This document shows, one piece after another, positions 23,234 to 35,624 of a DNA stretch of 64,000 nt. Both the position numbers and the translations under genes were made by a program. The stretch is taken from assembly GCA_948567375.1 (NCBI GenBank), contig OX419757.1:72788001-72852000 (forward strand), written 5' to 3'. The first letter of the stretch is position 1. Each line of letters begins with the position of its first letter. The notes under the pieces are model-generated. The model searched no databases, was not told where the DNA came from, and saw nothing but the letters and a program-made list of their open reading frames with translations. This DNA comes from Lunularia cruciata. Taxonomy: Eukaryota; Streptophyta; Marchantiopsida; Lunulariales; Lunulariaceae.

Positions 23234-24150
23234 AGTGACATTGATCAGCCGCCTCATGCAAGTGTATGCCTTGTGTAGGCTCTCTCAAGCCTTCCACTTG
23301 AAATCTTGCAAGCTCCTCAGCTTGTGAGTCCGCACTCCCTATTAGTTTTGCCTCAAACATTGGAAGAACTCCACCATGGGGTTAAACCCCGGTACCACAC
23401 CACCTCTTGCAGCGGTACCTCCACTTGTGGTAACACTATCTCCAACTAGTGCACCTCCACTAGCTCCACCAACACTACTCGAGCTAGAACTCGTGGGTAC
23501 AGCCGATCTATTCTTGGCAACCGAGCCTAAAGTGATAGAGACATAGTTTGGAGACCAATATTGCCTCCATAACACAGTCTCCTCCAAATGAGCTTTCTTG
23601 AACTCATGGTAGTTGTCCATCGGCGGACCCTCTAAGTGCTGAAATGACTCCTTCCATGCCATGAAGGGCATAAACAAAGTTAGGTTCCGCATCTGCTGCA
23701 AATCACACCAACTATCAAACTCCGGATGAAGTCATCCAACTCAATGGTACCCACTGTACCAAAGTAATGCCTAGGGCCTTTGAAGGCCCTATAAATCTCA
23801 TCCATGTCCCACAACAATGTTGCGGACACGCCAAGTGCACTCTCAATTGAATCCGCTCATATGCCAAACTCCAACTCAAAGTCAATCTCTTCTCTCACTA
23901 GGACCTAAGATACAAGTTGATATCAAGCACCACTCCAAGTAAACTCACTCCGTACTATAGGGCTAACTCCTCTAGAATCCCCAAAGAACTCCATCATGAC
24001 AAAGTAACCGCAAATGCAAGTACCCCACCAAGTGCCAATACCAACCAGGCACCACCAAGTGCCAACACCAACCGAGCACCACCAAGTGCAAACATCCACC
24101 AAGCACCACCAAGTGCCAAAACTAACAAAACACTATACACTAATGTAACT
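23234..24150 (-). pseudogene. Element B gag, N-terminal part
   Basis: The minus strand reads through WDMDEIYRAFKGPRHYFGT and ELDDFIR (about 23840-23720), then FMPFMAWKESFQHLEGPP and WRQYWSPNYVSI (23680-23550), then a Ser/Gly/Ala-rich linker. These resemble the capsid part of gypsy gag. The coding sequence continues across the nested element A at 17988. A few stops are present. Confidence 0.6.
24019..24120. repeat. Minisatellite, about four 27-30 bp units
   Basis: Units built on CACCACCAAGTGCCAACACC are repeated head to tail. On the plus strand they would code PPSANTNQA-like repeats, but the host coding strand here (element B gag) is minus, so this is a local expansion in the gag 5' region or leader. 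Confidence 0.75.
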
Positions 24151-24439
24151 CTAATTGAGACAACTACACTAGGGGCAAGGGCAACCTATAACCTATAATC
24201 ATCACAACACACATTCCCACGATCTATAGGTCATCACTTCTTACCTCACCAAAGAGAAACAAATATAGTTTGATTGGTCATCACTCCAGCCTCACTACCG
24301 AGAGCACACTAGAGCACCAACGCTCAAAATTCAAGGCACCTCACACAAACATGGTGCACAAACAAGAAGCATAGAATGGAAGGGGTCCAATCACAAGAAT
24401 GCTAAATGAAACCCTCCATCTCATAAATCAACACGGGAT

Positions 24440-25360
24440 TGACTCTGCCACCATTTGGCATTTGACATAATTGGAGTACCTATCTACTTCCTAAGCTACA
24501 AGGATCACCGAGGATCGGATCAATGTTTTTCTTGCTAAAATGTGACGTAACTCCTTCACAAAATCTGATGTAAAATCTAACATAAATCCCTAAAAATGGT
24601 TGATCGCTAAATCCTCCGCTAACTCTTCACTCGAGCCAAATTGGAAAAATGAGTTTTGTCCAATCTTTAATTCGCAAGGATCTGCTCCAAGCTCCATCTT
24701 CAATTTCAATTTTTGAGCTCAGCTCGCAACAAATTGGTCCTAAGCTCAAAATCACAACTACCGCTTGAAAATTGCTTCTCCTTGGCTCCAAATTTTGCCA
24801 GCTCTTCCGCACACACACTCTCTTAGGGAAACCTGAACTACTCAATCAAGACACCACAATCCACCGAGCTTGGGAATACCACCAACACTCGCAGTTCTTG
24901 TATCCAATATTCCCCTGACTCACTTCTCTAATGTAATCAAATCGTTTACAACTCAAATCAATTGAACTCAGATCAATACTTGATCTGATCCTCAAAAACT
25001 TGCAAACAACAAGGCACGGATTACAGTCAAGCCACATCCACTCTAGCTAAGAGACTCCAGGTGATGCTCCTTGGTTTTCTATCCACTCTAGCCAGGAACT
25101 CGAAGGCTCAACATCAAAGAAGTGAGCTCTCTGGAGCGGTACTTCTACGGTATACTCCTGATTTTGACCTAGGTCACATACCAATGGTCCCACTGATGGC
25201 ACACCCGACGGTGCGGATGGTACAAGTGATGGTAGGCCCCACCATGAAGTCAGTACCCTAAACACAAAAATCTTACCGTCAAAAAATAGTCTATGAGTAA
25301 CTGCCAAAATGCCTCTAACTACTATCACTAGAACTCAAGTGTTTGAGCAATCTAGATGCG
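24440..25360 (-). mobile_element. Probable PBS and 5' LTR of element B
   Basis: On the minus strand TGGTGGCAGAGTC (24453-24441) resembles the tRNA-Met primer site with a few changes. Two bases before it the presumed LTR ends in CA (24456). The outer end is placed near a GCGACA at about 25361, where accessory-ORF sequence of another element starts. The LTR call rests on position; no second LTR of B survives for comparison. Confidence 0.4.
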
Positions 25361-26170
25361 ACAATACAAATGGTATGATAATCCTCCCAAGTCTATTCTC
25401 CTTCTTTGTCTTCTCCTAATGCTAAGGTCAATCCTTGTAGAGTGAAGGACCCTTGCTCCTCTCATCTTCATCTTCATCTTCATCTTCATTAGCTTTAGTG
25501 TCCTAAATTTCATCTTCCAAAGAGGACACTTCAATAGTTTGGCTACCTTTAACTTCTTTGCTGGAGGAAGGGGTTGCTTCTTTGGGGTGGTATTCTTCGT
25601 CTTTAAAGCCTTGGGCATTGGCCTCTTCATCTCCAGGCACAAATTCTCTTGTCTCTACAAACTTTGCATCCGCCAGTCGGTTCTTGGCAATTTGGGTAGA
25701 TCCTTCTGGTTGTTCCTCAAAATAATCTGTCGGATGAAATTGTGTAGGGAACCACTTCCCCTCTTCCTTGGTTAGGAGGTTTGTTCCCATGTAGTAATGC
25801 ATTGCAAAAGGAGCAAAATAAGTGGCTCCCCTTTGACTTTGAATCTCTATGTAGGAGCTTGCACTGCTTATCAAACATTTTGACCCAATCTACAAGCTCT
25901 AGTACATACATTTAATCATAGAACACTGCCTGGTCATTGGTTAAATAGGTAGTTCATTTCTGTTTGGAGAGTTTCATAATTGCCTCTACAAATAGCTCCT
26001 TTGGCATGGTCCTTGTAACTAGTCACACTTCATTCAAGTTTTCTCTCTCTTAATCTCTCACCTCTCATTTTGGGAATCATGTGGAAGTATGGTAACTCCC
26101 AATTGCTTCTAATTATATCCATCATGCAATAAACCCATTTGTTCACAGCAGGGAATCTAAGGATGGCTTC
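25352..26170 (-). pseudogene. Fragment of the OTA-family post-pol ORF
   Basis: The minus strand reads FAPFAMHYYMGTNLLTKEEG (near 25800) followed by acidic Lys/Glu-rich sequence. It parallels FVPFAAYLYLGLNLLSLEEE in element C (39740-39680) and the related region of D. Function unknown. Element B appears to have inserted at its left side. Confidence 0.6.
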
Positions 26171-26179
26171 ATGACTTGC

Positions 26180-28450
26180 AGGAAGGCTCCTCTAAATACT
26201 GGGAATGACTACCATGATTCCTACACACATGAAGTGCAGCATCATTGTACTTGCCTCTCTTGCATGCAATTCATAGAGAACTGCGTTTAGTCAGCATGGT
26301 TGTAGACGAAAACAACCCTGCGAATCCACATTAACCGTACATGGTTACTTAAGTTACGACTTCAAATGTATTTCGATCTTGAAATTTTCCATGTGGATTT
26401 TGTTATAAAATGAGCCGTGAGAGGAGAATGCTCTTAAAGCTTGACATAACGATGAACTCCGCATTGATAATTTTTTGACAGCAGTACCACTTCGGCTATG
26501 AGAGTTTCACCCGAATGACTCCAACCAGTCAGAGGTCCTACCTAATGTTCCCTTCCATAGCGCGCTAGCTCTTTCGGTGAGCCAGCGAATTGAAAAGGGC
26601 AGATGCTGTATACCCTCAGGTCGTCGATATGCCTTTCTTATGGTATGAAGATACATCGAAGTGGCGTTTGCGCTCTCAAGAGAGTAAACACTACCACGTG
26701 TTGTCAGGCTATATGAGCTACAGATCGTCATGACAACCAACGTGTTTGCCGCTGACTTGTGGGAAAATCCTTGGATGTTGTTGTTTCCCGCGAGCGGGAA
26801 ACACGGGATTGTTACGACAATGTGTACTGTCAACTCAGAGGAGAATGTTATCTAAATGTCAACGACACGCTGACACTGCAGTACACCTACCTCCACGGGA
26901 GTTGCGAGTACACGTGGCATGAGTATTCAGGTCTTTACAAAGTAGCAGTCCCGTCAATTTATCATGGACTACGTTCGAGTTGCCGCATAAAATCCAAAAC
27001 AATCACCACCAATGCTAGTTCTGTGTCAATCCGAGGGAACAAATATCACAAATCTTGCGACAAATTTGTATCGTCGGCGGGAGTTTCTCTGGCCGTGAAG
27101 CAAATCCAACGGGTTTCAACTTGTGAAGACCACCTAGGGATCCCTTGCATGCCGAAGCTATTGGCCTTTGTAAGCACTTTGGAAACAAATACGTACACGA
27201 CCAGCGGCGTCATGTGCGCATCCGCTTACACTCCGTATGGCTTGACTGTGCACGATTATGGCAGATGAACAATAACTGCGGCCTTTCCCCAAGAAAGAAC
27301 GCGACCGCTTGTGAAAACAAGTAGGAACAAGCAGATGGGAAGACCCCATCGAGCCGTTGAAAGGTGAGACAAAATAAACCTTGTTTCACATGCGAAGTCT
27401 ATAATCAAATGAAATCTTGACGACAAGAAAATGGACATAGCAGCCCAAGCAAAAGAACCGTCGAAAATACAGACAGGCTTATTTCCTGTGGCAGTTACCG
27501 GGGTGTTCGTCGCATCAATTTAATCTTCTGGATGTTCTGAAACAGAGTATTTTCTATCCAAAGTCATGTGCTGCGCATGTTTTCTAGTTTTCAACTTGCA
27601 GTAAGCTCGAGACATAAACATGAGCTCTTTTATAAAATAAAGCTTCAGCTAGATTAGCTATAGTTGCTTGGCTCTGAATCTTATCGTGCGACTATAGGTA
27701 ATTACTTTGTTCATTTCACATCTTTGTAGCGTTTCTAAGGTTTTCTTCTCTTCTTAGCATTGTGTTCCTTGTGTGTGCTTGCCCTTAGCGTCTTCTGCTT
27801 TTCTTGTCTTTTAGTGCATTTCGTTGAGTCTTCGCTTTTATTGACTATTTGCGCATTTTTGTGCGTTTGTTTTCCATGTATACTTGTTCTTCGGCATATT
27901 TTATTGGGACTGTTGTCCATTCAATTCAATTATCGTGCTGGACACAATATAAATCAGCCGGTCAAGCGAAGACCGGGAAGTCGAATCTCATGCGAGTGCA
28001 GCAGATATGGATGGTATAATGCGAATACCAGTTTGACCACAGTCTCTTCTGGTTCAACATAGCTTCTGGCATCGCCTGTGAGAAGGCACGCAGGAATGTA
28101 AATAACGCTGATGGCACTCACCAGTACTCCAGCTTTCCAGCTGAAACAACCTTTGTGAATGTGACAGTAACGAAACATATCTCCATAACATATATCGCTT
28201 GAGAATTTGACTGCGTTGCAACAATTTTGCAGTTGGTGATTCGAATTCGGATATATGTAATCGAAGAATTGGGGACCCACAGCAATGTTCTAAATTACAA
28301 TGTGCGCATGGAAGTATTTATTCTATTTATCGGTACATTTAGAGCAATAAGATTCGGTGAAGTAACTCTGAAACCTGAGGTAAGGCTAAGTAAAAGTGCC
28401 GACTTAAGGATGGGGTTAATTGGTCTTCACTTGACATCCAGATGTTGACC
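26180..28450. other. Unassigned stretch, weak gene remnants only
   Basis: A plus-strand open frame of about 165 codons ends at 27268 but has no ATG near its start and no recognisable domain. On the minus strand, 28280-27954 contains CHIHKGCFSWKAGVLVSA followed by a plausible splice donor. It faintly recalls the K-G-x-F stretch of plant DUF1218 membrane proteins, but the rest does not follow that family. I would not annotate a gene here without transcript support. Confidence 0.3.
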
Positions 28451-31400
28451 ACCGTCGACAGATTTCCACTTTTCGACAGAAACCTGTCCGACTAACTCTG
28501 GCTGGCCATGCAAGGTTCATGCACCTATAGGCAGAGGATCGAGACGCATACGCAACGTATGCGTTTCGATACTACAGCACCGTCGGGAAATTTTGGAAGA
28601 AACCCGTCCTAACTGATATGGACAGTGAAACAACAGGGGGTTTCAGATTTAGGAAACTTTCTATGGGTACCGCTACAAAGTTTTATGCGTATTCATAGAA
28701 AGAATTTCGAGAACTATTTTGAAAGTCCGAAAGAAATTCACCAAAAGATTACTCGTAACCAGAAATATTTCAGAGTCATGTTATTCATGACCCCATAAAC
28801 TATTTACTGTCTTACGGGTAGCCTTAAATGCTCATCATGCGAATTGAAATTTAAAAGTGTCCACCTAAACCAAGTTGGAACACTTCTGTTCCCCACTCAA
28901 CATTTTTGTAATCATTTTCTCCCGCGCAAACAAAGAACATTTCAAAAACTCGATCCTCCATTGACTTGTTCTCTCTCTTGCGTTCCGGTGGCATTATACG
29001 TTTAGCTAAATTTCAAGTAATCCGAGACATCTCATCTAATCCATAAATGGTCATAAGTGAATAATCAGGATGGTAAAACTGGACCCCCTTTCTACCCGTG
29101 AAGCCTTTTCCTACTAGTAAATCTGGTTAAGGTATCGTTCATTCATCGGAACCAAAAGTTTATGGGTACCCATCAATATATTTTTACGATACTCGACACA
29201 CTACCCAAAAAAACTTTACTTTCCCATAATTGAAACCCCCCTAAGATGACGTGCAGAGAATGAACGTCTGGTGAGCCCGCGAGAAGACTCATTGCCCGTT
29301 ACAGGGTTGGGGTTTACGGTCCCATGAGTCATTTTAGTTACGACGTCAAATTTAGACGCGGTTTCTATTAACGTGGCCTTTCTAAGCAAGCGTCACGTAA
29401 GCAAGATATTTTTTGGACAAATCATGGTGACTAAAAAAATAGACTTAATCAAAGGAAATTCTTCTCCTAAAAAGTATGAGAACGTGAAACTTTACCTTGA
29501 AATTCTAGAAATCTCTGCGAAGATCCATGGTAAAAGAGGACACCGCAAACTGGAATAACCTAAGTCAAAGATAAAAGCATTTCGAATTACATTTGCTGAA
29601 CTGCAACACAAGCATAATTTCGTCATAATTTTTCTCATTCCTCAATCTCATACGTCCAGTGAGAAATTGGAAAGAAATGAGGTAAAAGAAGATTTAAATG
29701 CTGATCTATTAGTACTTGCAAATACATGCACATGTATAAATAGCTTGATTGGTTGTAGATCAAACTGAAACAGAAAAAACAGAAATCACGGAGAATGAAC
29801 TAGGTATGTGGATTATTCTCGAAGAGAAACTGAATCAGGGTCAATCTACATTTCTATCTACTTTGAGAATAGAGCACATGTGTGTGTCCACTTTCTACCG
29901 TGTCGCTTGGATTACCAAAAAGTCCTCACACATCAGAAGAAATTCACCGTAAAATGCTAATTTAAGTGTCGAACTTCGATTTGCACCGCGCCATATCTGA
30001 CAATAGTCTCTGTTACTTTGCCGTTAAAACATGAACCGTCAACTGTCCGATCTAAAACACGGAAGAACCTACTGGATTAGCGAATGGGATTACTGGTACC
30101 CAAATGTCGGCATATATACCTGGTCCTATCCCATTAAGACAAAGTCCAGCCTTCACAAGGAAGTTCACCCTCCGCGTACTTAGAGGACTGGATTCAAAGA
30201 CTTAGAAATGAGAAATTACTCTTGATGTTAATTGTTCGTTATATTTCAATAATTCTTGTTATTATATCTCCTTTCAGTGTTCAGATACCTCGTCTTTTTT
30301 TCTTAACATTTATTCTGTGTTATATTGGATCGTTGCTAAGGGTTACAGATGTAAGATTTGATTTATAAACATTTCGTCATTCCACATTTACATTTCCTAA
30401 ATTAATTGCGACACTAGTTTGTTTCTTCATGCAATATTTTTTTCTTCTTTATGAGATCCACATGTTTTATCATTTAAAGTATAAATTCAATGACATGAAT
30501 ATAAATTAAGACATCTCCACCTTAAATCAATTTTTAGTAATAGTGATACTTTTATTGCTCTCCAAATCCGAATCCAAAGTTGATAAGAGTTTCTCCATCT
30601 TCTCTAGAGTGATGTTTCCTTGACAAGGATTTCCTTGTAGTGAATCACCTAGAATTAGGAAGTGAAGCTATTTTTATACAATTTTCGGGGACAACGGGTA
30701 GACAACATAGGCACTAAACTTGAATGAGCGAATTGCCGAAATTTCCGAGGATATTCAAAGAGTATTCATCGTGAATAGCAGCGACGATTTAAAGGAACGG
30801 ATTGAATTCCATATATGTTTAGGGGCCACCTCGTGACACACCGGTACAGTTGTTATTGTAGGACCACCAGTAAGTTATTTGACGGATTCGCTAAGCTAAG
30901 GATCCCATAAGAGTCTAATTCATACCTATTTGCGGAAGTACAGCGAGTTGTGTAAACTGTATGGATCACCTCGAAATATACCCCGTAAAATATTACGAGA
31001 TTACCTGGAAATCGTTTCCCGGAGAAGTTCCTGCGTTCCATAAGTGTCCAATTGAAGCACGGGAGTGGATGAAATTCAATTAGATTTGTTTCGCCTCGAA
31101 ACAAACGGGTTCAATACTGTGGGACCATCTATAGATCGTTCCTCGGAATCGCTATTATAGTACTACCCATACTTTGTTTCGTCGAATCCCTGCAGATTCT
31201 CATAAATGTCCCACTTGAGATGGGTTTGGGAGAGCCGACAGAATCCCGTAAATTTTTATCGGTCATCTCGGAGCACGTTGGATCACAACGCAAAACAGGG
31301 GTTTGCAGTTTCTAAATTTACTAGAGAGGGGCGCCTCCCGTAAAGTGACTCCATTGGGTCTCGTAAATAATTTTTCGTTACATAATTAGGGCATTAATTA

Positions 31401-33400
31401 TGTAAGGTTTAGATTATTTTCAATTGGATGCAAATTTTAAATCAATTAATGAATAGTGCTTCATTTTTTAAAAATATTATTTTCAATTAACTTTTCCAGG
31501 CTTATGGTCTATGAAATTTCTTATAATCCTAGATTAATTTATGGGTTTTGAAAACGGTTACCTATTGACCTTTAGTCGAAATCTTCAGTAGAACATATGA
31601 AGGATGGGAAAGCCTATCAAACCTTACAAAGAGAAAAAAAACGTAAAATGGAATTAGCCTCAATACTATGATCGATTTGAAAAAATAAATTTTATTACAA
31701 GGCGAGAAAATAAAGTATAATGAAATTAAACCCTAATAATTTCGATATGAAAAGGTTCCCTTATCGCACCTAAGACATATACGAACTATACAAGTCGTAA
31801 AGATTACACACTACCGTACTAATCGGAAGAAACATTTTCCTATAGATTGTACCACATAATACATTATGTAATTATATAGAACAATGAACATGCACGATCT
31901 AAAATATATTGCATGAGAGTAGCATTTCCAATATAAATGTTCATATATAACTTATAGATTTTCCTCATAATTTATAGTAATTTTTATAATATTCTAAAAA
32001 TATTCAATAGAAAAAGAATTTTAAATCACGTAAATATTTTATAATCACGAAAATAAACTAGCTAAAACCCCTTCTCATGCTTACTATACCAGCTACCTGT
32101 GAATCGGAACCGCTACTAATTATTACAGGTTACGAATTGAATTCGATTTACAAGGGGAAAGTAAATTCCATCCAATTTTCAATTGATCACCTCGAAACAC
32201 ACCCCATATGATATTATGAAATCACTGGTAACCTTATCTGTGACGTGCGCGAAACTGATAATGTGATCCGCGTATCAGGAACTGTGAAAACTTCATAGTA
32301 TAAGCCGCATTAAGAAGACTTCCCGTAGGAAGCCTTAAAGCGTGTATCTCGCTACAAGTGGTTGCTTCTCAGGTGCATGCTACCTTCTAGATCCTCCCTA
32401 CACGTGATTGAGCTTCCCGTCAATCTTTGTGGTTCATCGTTTTCAGCGGGGAATTTTAGCTCAAAGAACTTTTCAAGAAGCAATTCTGCCAGCCCTTGAG
32501 AAACTACAGCCTTCAGACAGTCAACTCATGCTGAAAAGTCTAGTCTACATCAAATCTGCAATTTCCTGTGATTCTCATCGGTTTTGTTTCGATATTACCG
32601 TTCTTGATTCCTCAACATGAAGATGACTTGCGCATCTATGGCTGCTAGCAGCGACTTAACTGTAACCTTGGAAAGGATTTACCCTGCTCTAGGACAAACG
32701 CTACTGCTTCCACTCCGAGCTCTGTTTGCCTCAGATTCACTCGGTCGAACCTTATTGGGCTGCGTTTCTGTGTTGCGGGGGCTCCTCAATGACAGTTAGT
32801 CGTACGTTTGTCGTTCGAGCTGAGGATTGCAGGTGTCGATTCCGTCAAGTGGGATGCCCCACAAATTGCATCAATATCCACCGTGAAAATTGGTGATAAA
32901 ATAAAACAGTCAAGTTTGTTTCCGGAATAGGTGAAAGTCTTCCAACTTTGGAATAGAGTTTCCTCCGAAATACCTTCAGCCTGCAGTATATGCACTGGTG
33001 AATACATATGGTTCAAATAAAAGGTTTACATACGCCAATCCCTTTCGCCTATAGAAATCGATGTTTATTATTAGATGCTTTAGTATTATGCTTTAGTATA
33101 TGCTTTCGTGTGTTGTCGTTGATTTTAAATATTAACATGTGTTGATTTACTCCATGTTGTCTGTATTCATATCAGATAACGAGCAGTTGAGCATGCCTAA
33201 TTCATATAAGAGATTAATATATTGTAGGAGGCTCGGCAATCTACGAGGTCCAGTACATAAGCAGAGAAGCGGCCTTGAGATCTAGAGGTCCCCAAGTGGG
33301 TTACCTGAGATGACTCTGAGCCGCACTGAAACTGAAATCATCTGCTTCTGCGCGTATTTCCTGGACAGTTAGAAAACATCGTTATTTGGCTAGTTCCTAG
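28450..33400. other. Long AT-rich non-coding stretch upstream of the GH32 gene
   Basis: No coding frame of interest. Two related segments of about 45 bases, GATCACCTCGAAA(T/C)A followed by ACCCC, occur near 30962-31010 and 32186-32235, and shorter CCTCGAAAC-like pieces recur near 30830 and 31093, so a decayed dispersed repeat may be present. Short frames at 32408-32620 and 32617-32799 (plus) are unrecognised. The last few hundred bases would hold the GH32 promoter; a TATATTG at about 33219-33225 is a weak TATA candidate. Confidence 0.45.
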
Positions 33401-33421
33401 CTTGGGAACGTGGCACAGACA

Positions 33422-35428
33422 ATGGATGCCGTTGCGAAGTGGAGAGCTAAGAGAGCAGCACATTTTCAAGCGTTTGCAATGAAGATGGATTTCGTTCAGA
33501 AAGGTGAAAGGAGGGTGGAGGTTACATTTTCAACAATCTGGCTCGTTGTAGCTCTGATTCTCTTCATCTGTTTTGTGTTTGTGACGGGGAAGGCTCATAC
33601 TACTAAAGGAACGACGAGGGAGTGTGGAGGCCACCATGGTCATGATCGCGATCTTCCGTTCCAGAAGGCTGACACTTCTGTCCAGTCGCAAGATCAAACA
33701 CTCTGGGGAAGCTCCAAGGCACCCAGTGGTGTGAAGAGGACTAAGCCGCGGCCGTACGAGACAGGTTTTCATTTCCAGCCTGTGGAAAATTGGATGAGTG
33801 ATCCCAACGGAATGCTCTACTACATGGGATGGTATCATCTTTTCTACCAGTACAATCCTTTCGGTGCACTACGGGGTCATATGTTCTGGGGCCATGCCGT
33901 TTCGAAGGACCTGGTTCACTGGTCTCACGTCAAGCCTTTTGCAATCAAACCAGGTCCAGGGTGGTATGACCTCAATGGAGCTTGGTCAGGATCGAGCACA
34001 ATTCTTGACGATGGAACGCCAGCTATCCTTTACACTGGGTGGTCCAATGCTTCTGAAACCATCCAAATTCAGACCCAGAATTTGGCACTTCCCGTGAACA
34101 AATCTGATCCTCTGCTTAGAGAATGGTACAAGTCAGACGCTAATCCTGTAATGACTGCTGAGTCGTTCATGGATTCAAGCAAGTACAGGAATCCGTCTGA
34201 AGCATGGAAGGGACAGGACGGGAAGTGGAGGACCCTCATCGGTGGCAGGATGCTTGACGGCACCACAGGTACTACGCATTTGTACACGAGTGAAGACTTT
34301 GCGAATTGGACGTATGCGAAGGATATCCACTCGGTGGCGGGCACCGGGATGTGGGAGTGCCCAGATCTTTTCCCTGTTTCGGTACTGAAGGGAACGTTCG
34401 GTGTGCCCTTTTCTGTGAACAATCCGACGGTCAAGCATGTGTTGAAAGTGAGTATAGAGAGCAAGTGCAACGATTACTATTCTGTTGGCGAGTACGATGA
34501 GCACACAGATACTTTCGTGAGTGACTACGAGGAGATCGACGTTGGTATCGGGTTGCGTTACGATTACGGGAAGTTTTATGCCTCAAGGAGCTTCATGGAT
34601 ACGAAGAAAAGTCGGCGGATTCTTTTCGGTTGGGTTAGCGAGTCCGATAGTGATCTGGGAGCCAACTCTTTCTTTCGGATTGGACCATTCCCCATCCCTT
34701 TCTCTAGGAGAGGAAAGCCCGAAAGAAAGGGATGGTCCGGTCTCCAGAGCATTCCGAGGCAACTTTGGCTGGACCCTATCACCCAGGTGGACTTGATTCA
34801 GACGCCGATAAAAGAGATAGACGAACTGCATCGAGTTAAGGTTTCGTTGATGGACTTTCCTCTGCCACGAAACACTACCATGCGGGTACAGGGAGTTCAT
34901 GGACCTCAGTTGGATATTCAGATCAAATTCTACAAGCCATATATTACAGAGCCAAACCTATTGTTCGATGGTTCGAACTCAGCCGCACAGCAGGCCAGGA
35001 AAGTTTGCAAAGATACACGAGCATCACATGCAGGTTTTCTGGGTCCTTTCGGTCTGCTCGTGCTCGCGGACAAGGATCTGAAGGAGCAGACGGCTGTTTT
35101 CTTCTACTTGCAGTTCGAAAGAGCTGGAACTTGGAAGGGATTAGTGTGCAACGACCAGGGGAGATCATCGCTGCGAAAGGATGTTGACAAGTCGAGTTAT
35201 GGTACATACGTCAGAGTTTTGGAAAGGGATAAGTATCTCACACTACGTACAATCGTCGACCACTCTATTGTAGAAACTTTCGCTCAGGGTGGAAGGACAG
35301 TGGTGACGTCTCGTGTCTACCCGACCTTAGCGAAAGATGATGCTGCCCATTTTTTCCTTTTCAATAATGGCACTCAAGAAATATTCGTACATACATTCAA
35401 TGCTTGGAGGATGGAATCCGCTAAGTAG
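33422..35428 (+). CDS. GH32 beta-fructofuranosidase-like protein, vacuolar invertase type
   Basis: A single-exon gene for 668 residues. The family cleaves sucrose or moves its fructosyl unit. A membrane anchor at about residues 36-55 after a basic N-terminus is the layout of plant vacuolar invertases, delivered through the secretory route. The five-bladed catalytic domain starts at about residue 115 with FHFQPVENWMSDPNG (nucleophile Asp127). GAWSGSSTILDDG follows, then KYRNPSEAW (residues 254-262) and MWECPDLFP with acid/base Glu312. A C-terminal beta-sandwich includes DHSIVETFAQGGRTVVTSRVYP. The start is the ATG at 33422, with A at -3 and G at +4. Two changes are odd: the normally conserved RDP Asp is Asn257, and WMNDPNG reads WMSDPNG. 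Ser at this site is known from plant fructosyltransferases. The Asn could lower or abolish catalysis. Expression and intronless origin (possible retrocopy) are unknown. Confidence 0.93.
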   Translation: MDAVAKWRAKRAAHFQAFAMKMDFVQKGERRVEVTFSTIWLVVALILFICFVFVTGKAHTTKGTTRECGGHHGHDRDLPFQKADTSVQSQDQTLWGSSKAPSGVKRTKPRPYETGFHFQPVENWMSDPNGMLYYMGWYHLFYQYNPFGALRGHMFWGHAVSKDLVHWSHVKPFAIKPGPGWYDLNGAWSGSSTILDDGTPAILYTGWSNASETIQIQTQNLALPVNKSDPLLREWYKSDANPVMTAESFMDSSKYRNPSEAWKGQDGKWRTLIGGRMLDGTTGTTHLYTSEDFANWTYAKDIHSVAGTGMWECPDLFPVSVLKGTFGVPFSVNNPTVKHVLKVSIESKCNDYYSVGEYDEHTDTFVSDYEEIDVGIGLRYDYGKFYASRSFMDTKKSRRILFGWVSESDSDLGANSFFRIGPFPIPFSRRGKPERKGWSGLQSIPRQLWLDPITQVDLIQTPIKEIDELHRVKVSLMDFPLPRNTTMRVQGVHGPQLDIQIKFYKPYITEPNLLFDGSNSAAQQARKVCKDTRASHAGFLGPFGLLVLADKDLKEQTAVFFYLQFERAGTWKGLVCNDQGRSSLRKDVDKSSYGTYVRVLERDKYLTLRTIVDHSIVETFAQGGRTVVTSRVYPTLAKDDAAHFFLFNNGTQEIFVHTFNAWRMESAK

Positions 35429-35624
35429 ATATGCGAGCACGATTTCTTACATTTACAAGTCCGTCAAAGAAGTTCAGTCTCATGTAACGAGAGTGCATGT
35501 GCACTTCGTTACGTGTGGGTTTAGGTTTAGGGTTCGGAATTTGCAACACACGTGAGAAAACTGTAGAGGTTGATATCATTCAAATGTGTACAAGTACATC
35601 AATGTACAAATGATATATCTGCTT

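Larger units (their letters stand above)
13125..25360 (-). mobile_element. Ty3/gypsy element B with an embedded cytosine methyltransferase
   Basis: Read from right to left: a probable 5' LTR (24456-25360), a PBS-like site, gag (about 24150-23234, continued at 17988-17070), a spacer protein region (17065-16143), a C5-cytosine methyltransferase domain (15853-14905), RT (14392-13520) and RNase H (13303-13125). Chromovirus A is nested in gag. The integrase and 3' LTR are absent because LTR copy A cuts the element at 13125. Frames are broken by several stops, so the copy is dead. The nested element implies that B inserted first and A later. Confidence 0.85.

Noticed and set aside
24019-24120. CRISPR-like array
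   Set aside because: Units are contiguous without unique spacers, in a plant retrotransposon; it is a minisatellite.
26771-27268. Host gene in the 165-codon plus-strand frame
   Set aside because: No ATG at a sensible place, no domain and no convincing splice partners; an equally long frame exists on the other strand.
27954-28280. DUF1218 membrane protein exon
   Set aside because: Only a short KGCFSWKAG-like stretch is suggestive; other exons of such a gene could not be found.
32408-32799. Small genes before the GH32 gene
   Set aside because: The two overlapping frames match nothing and lack conserved features.
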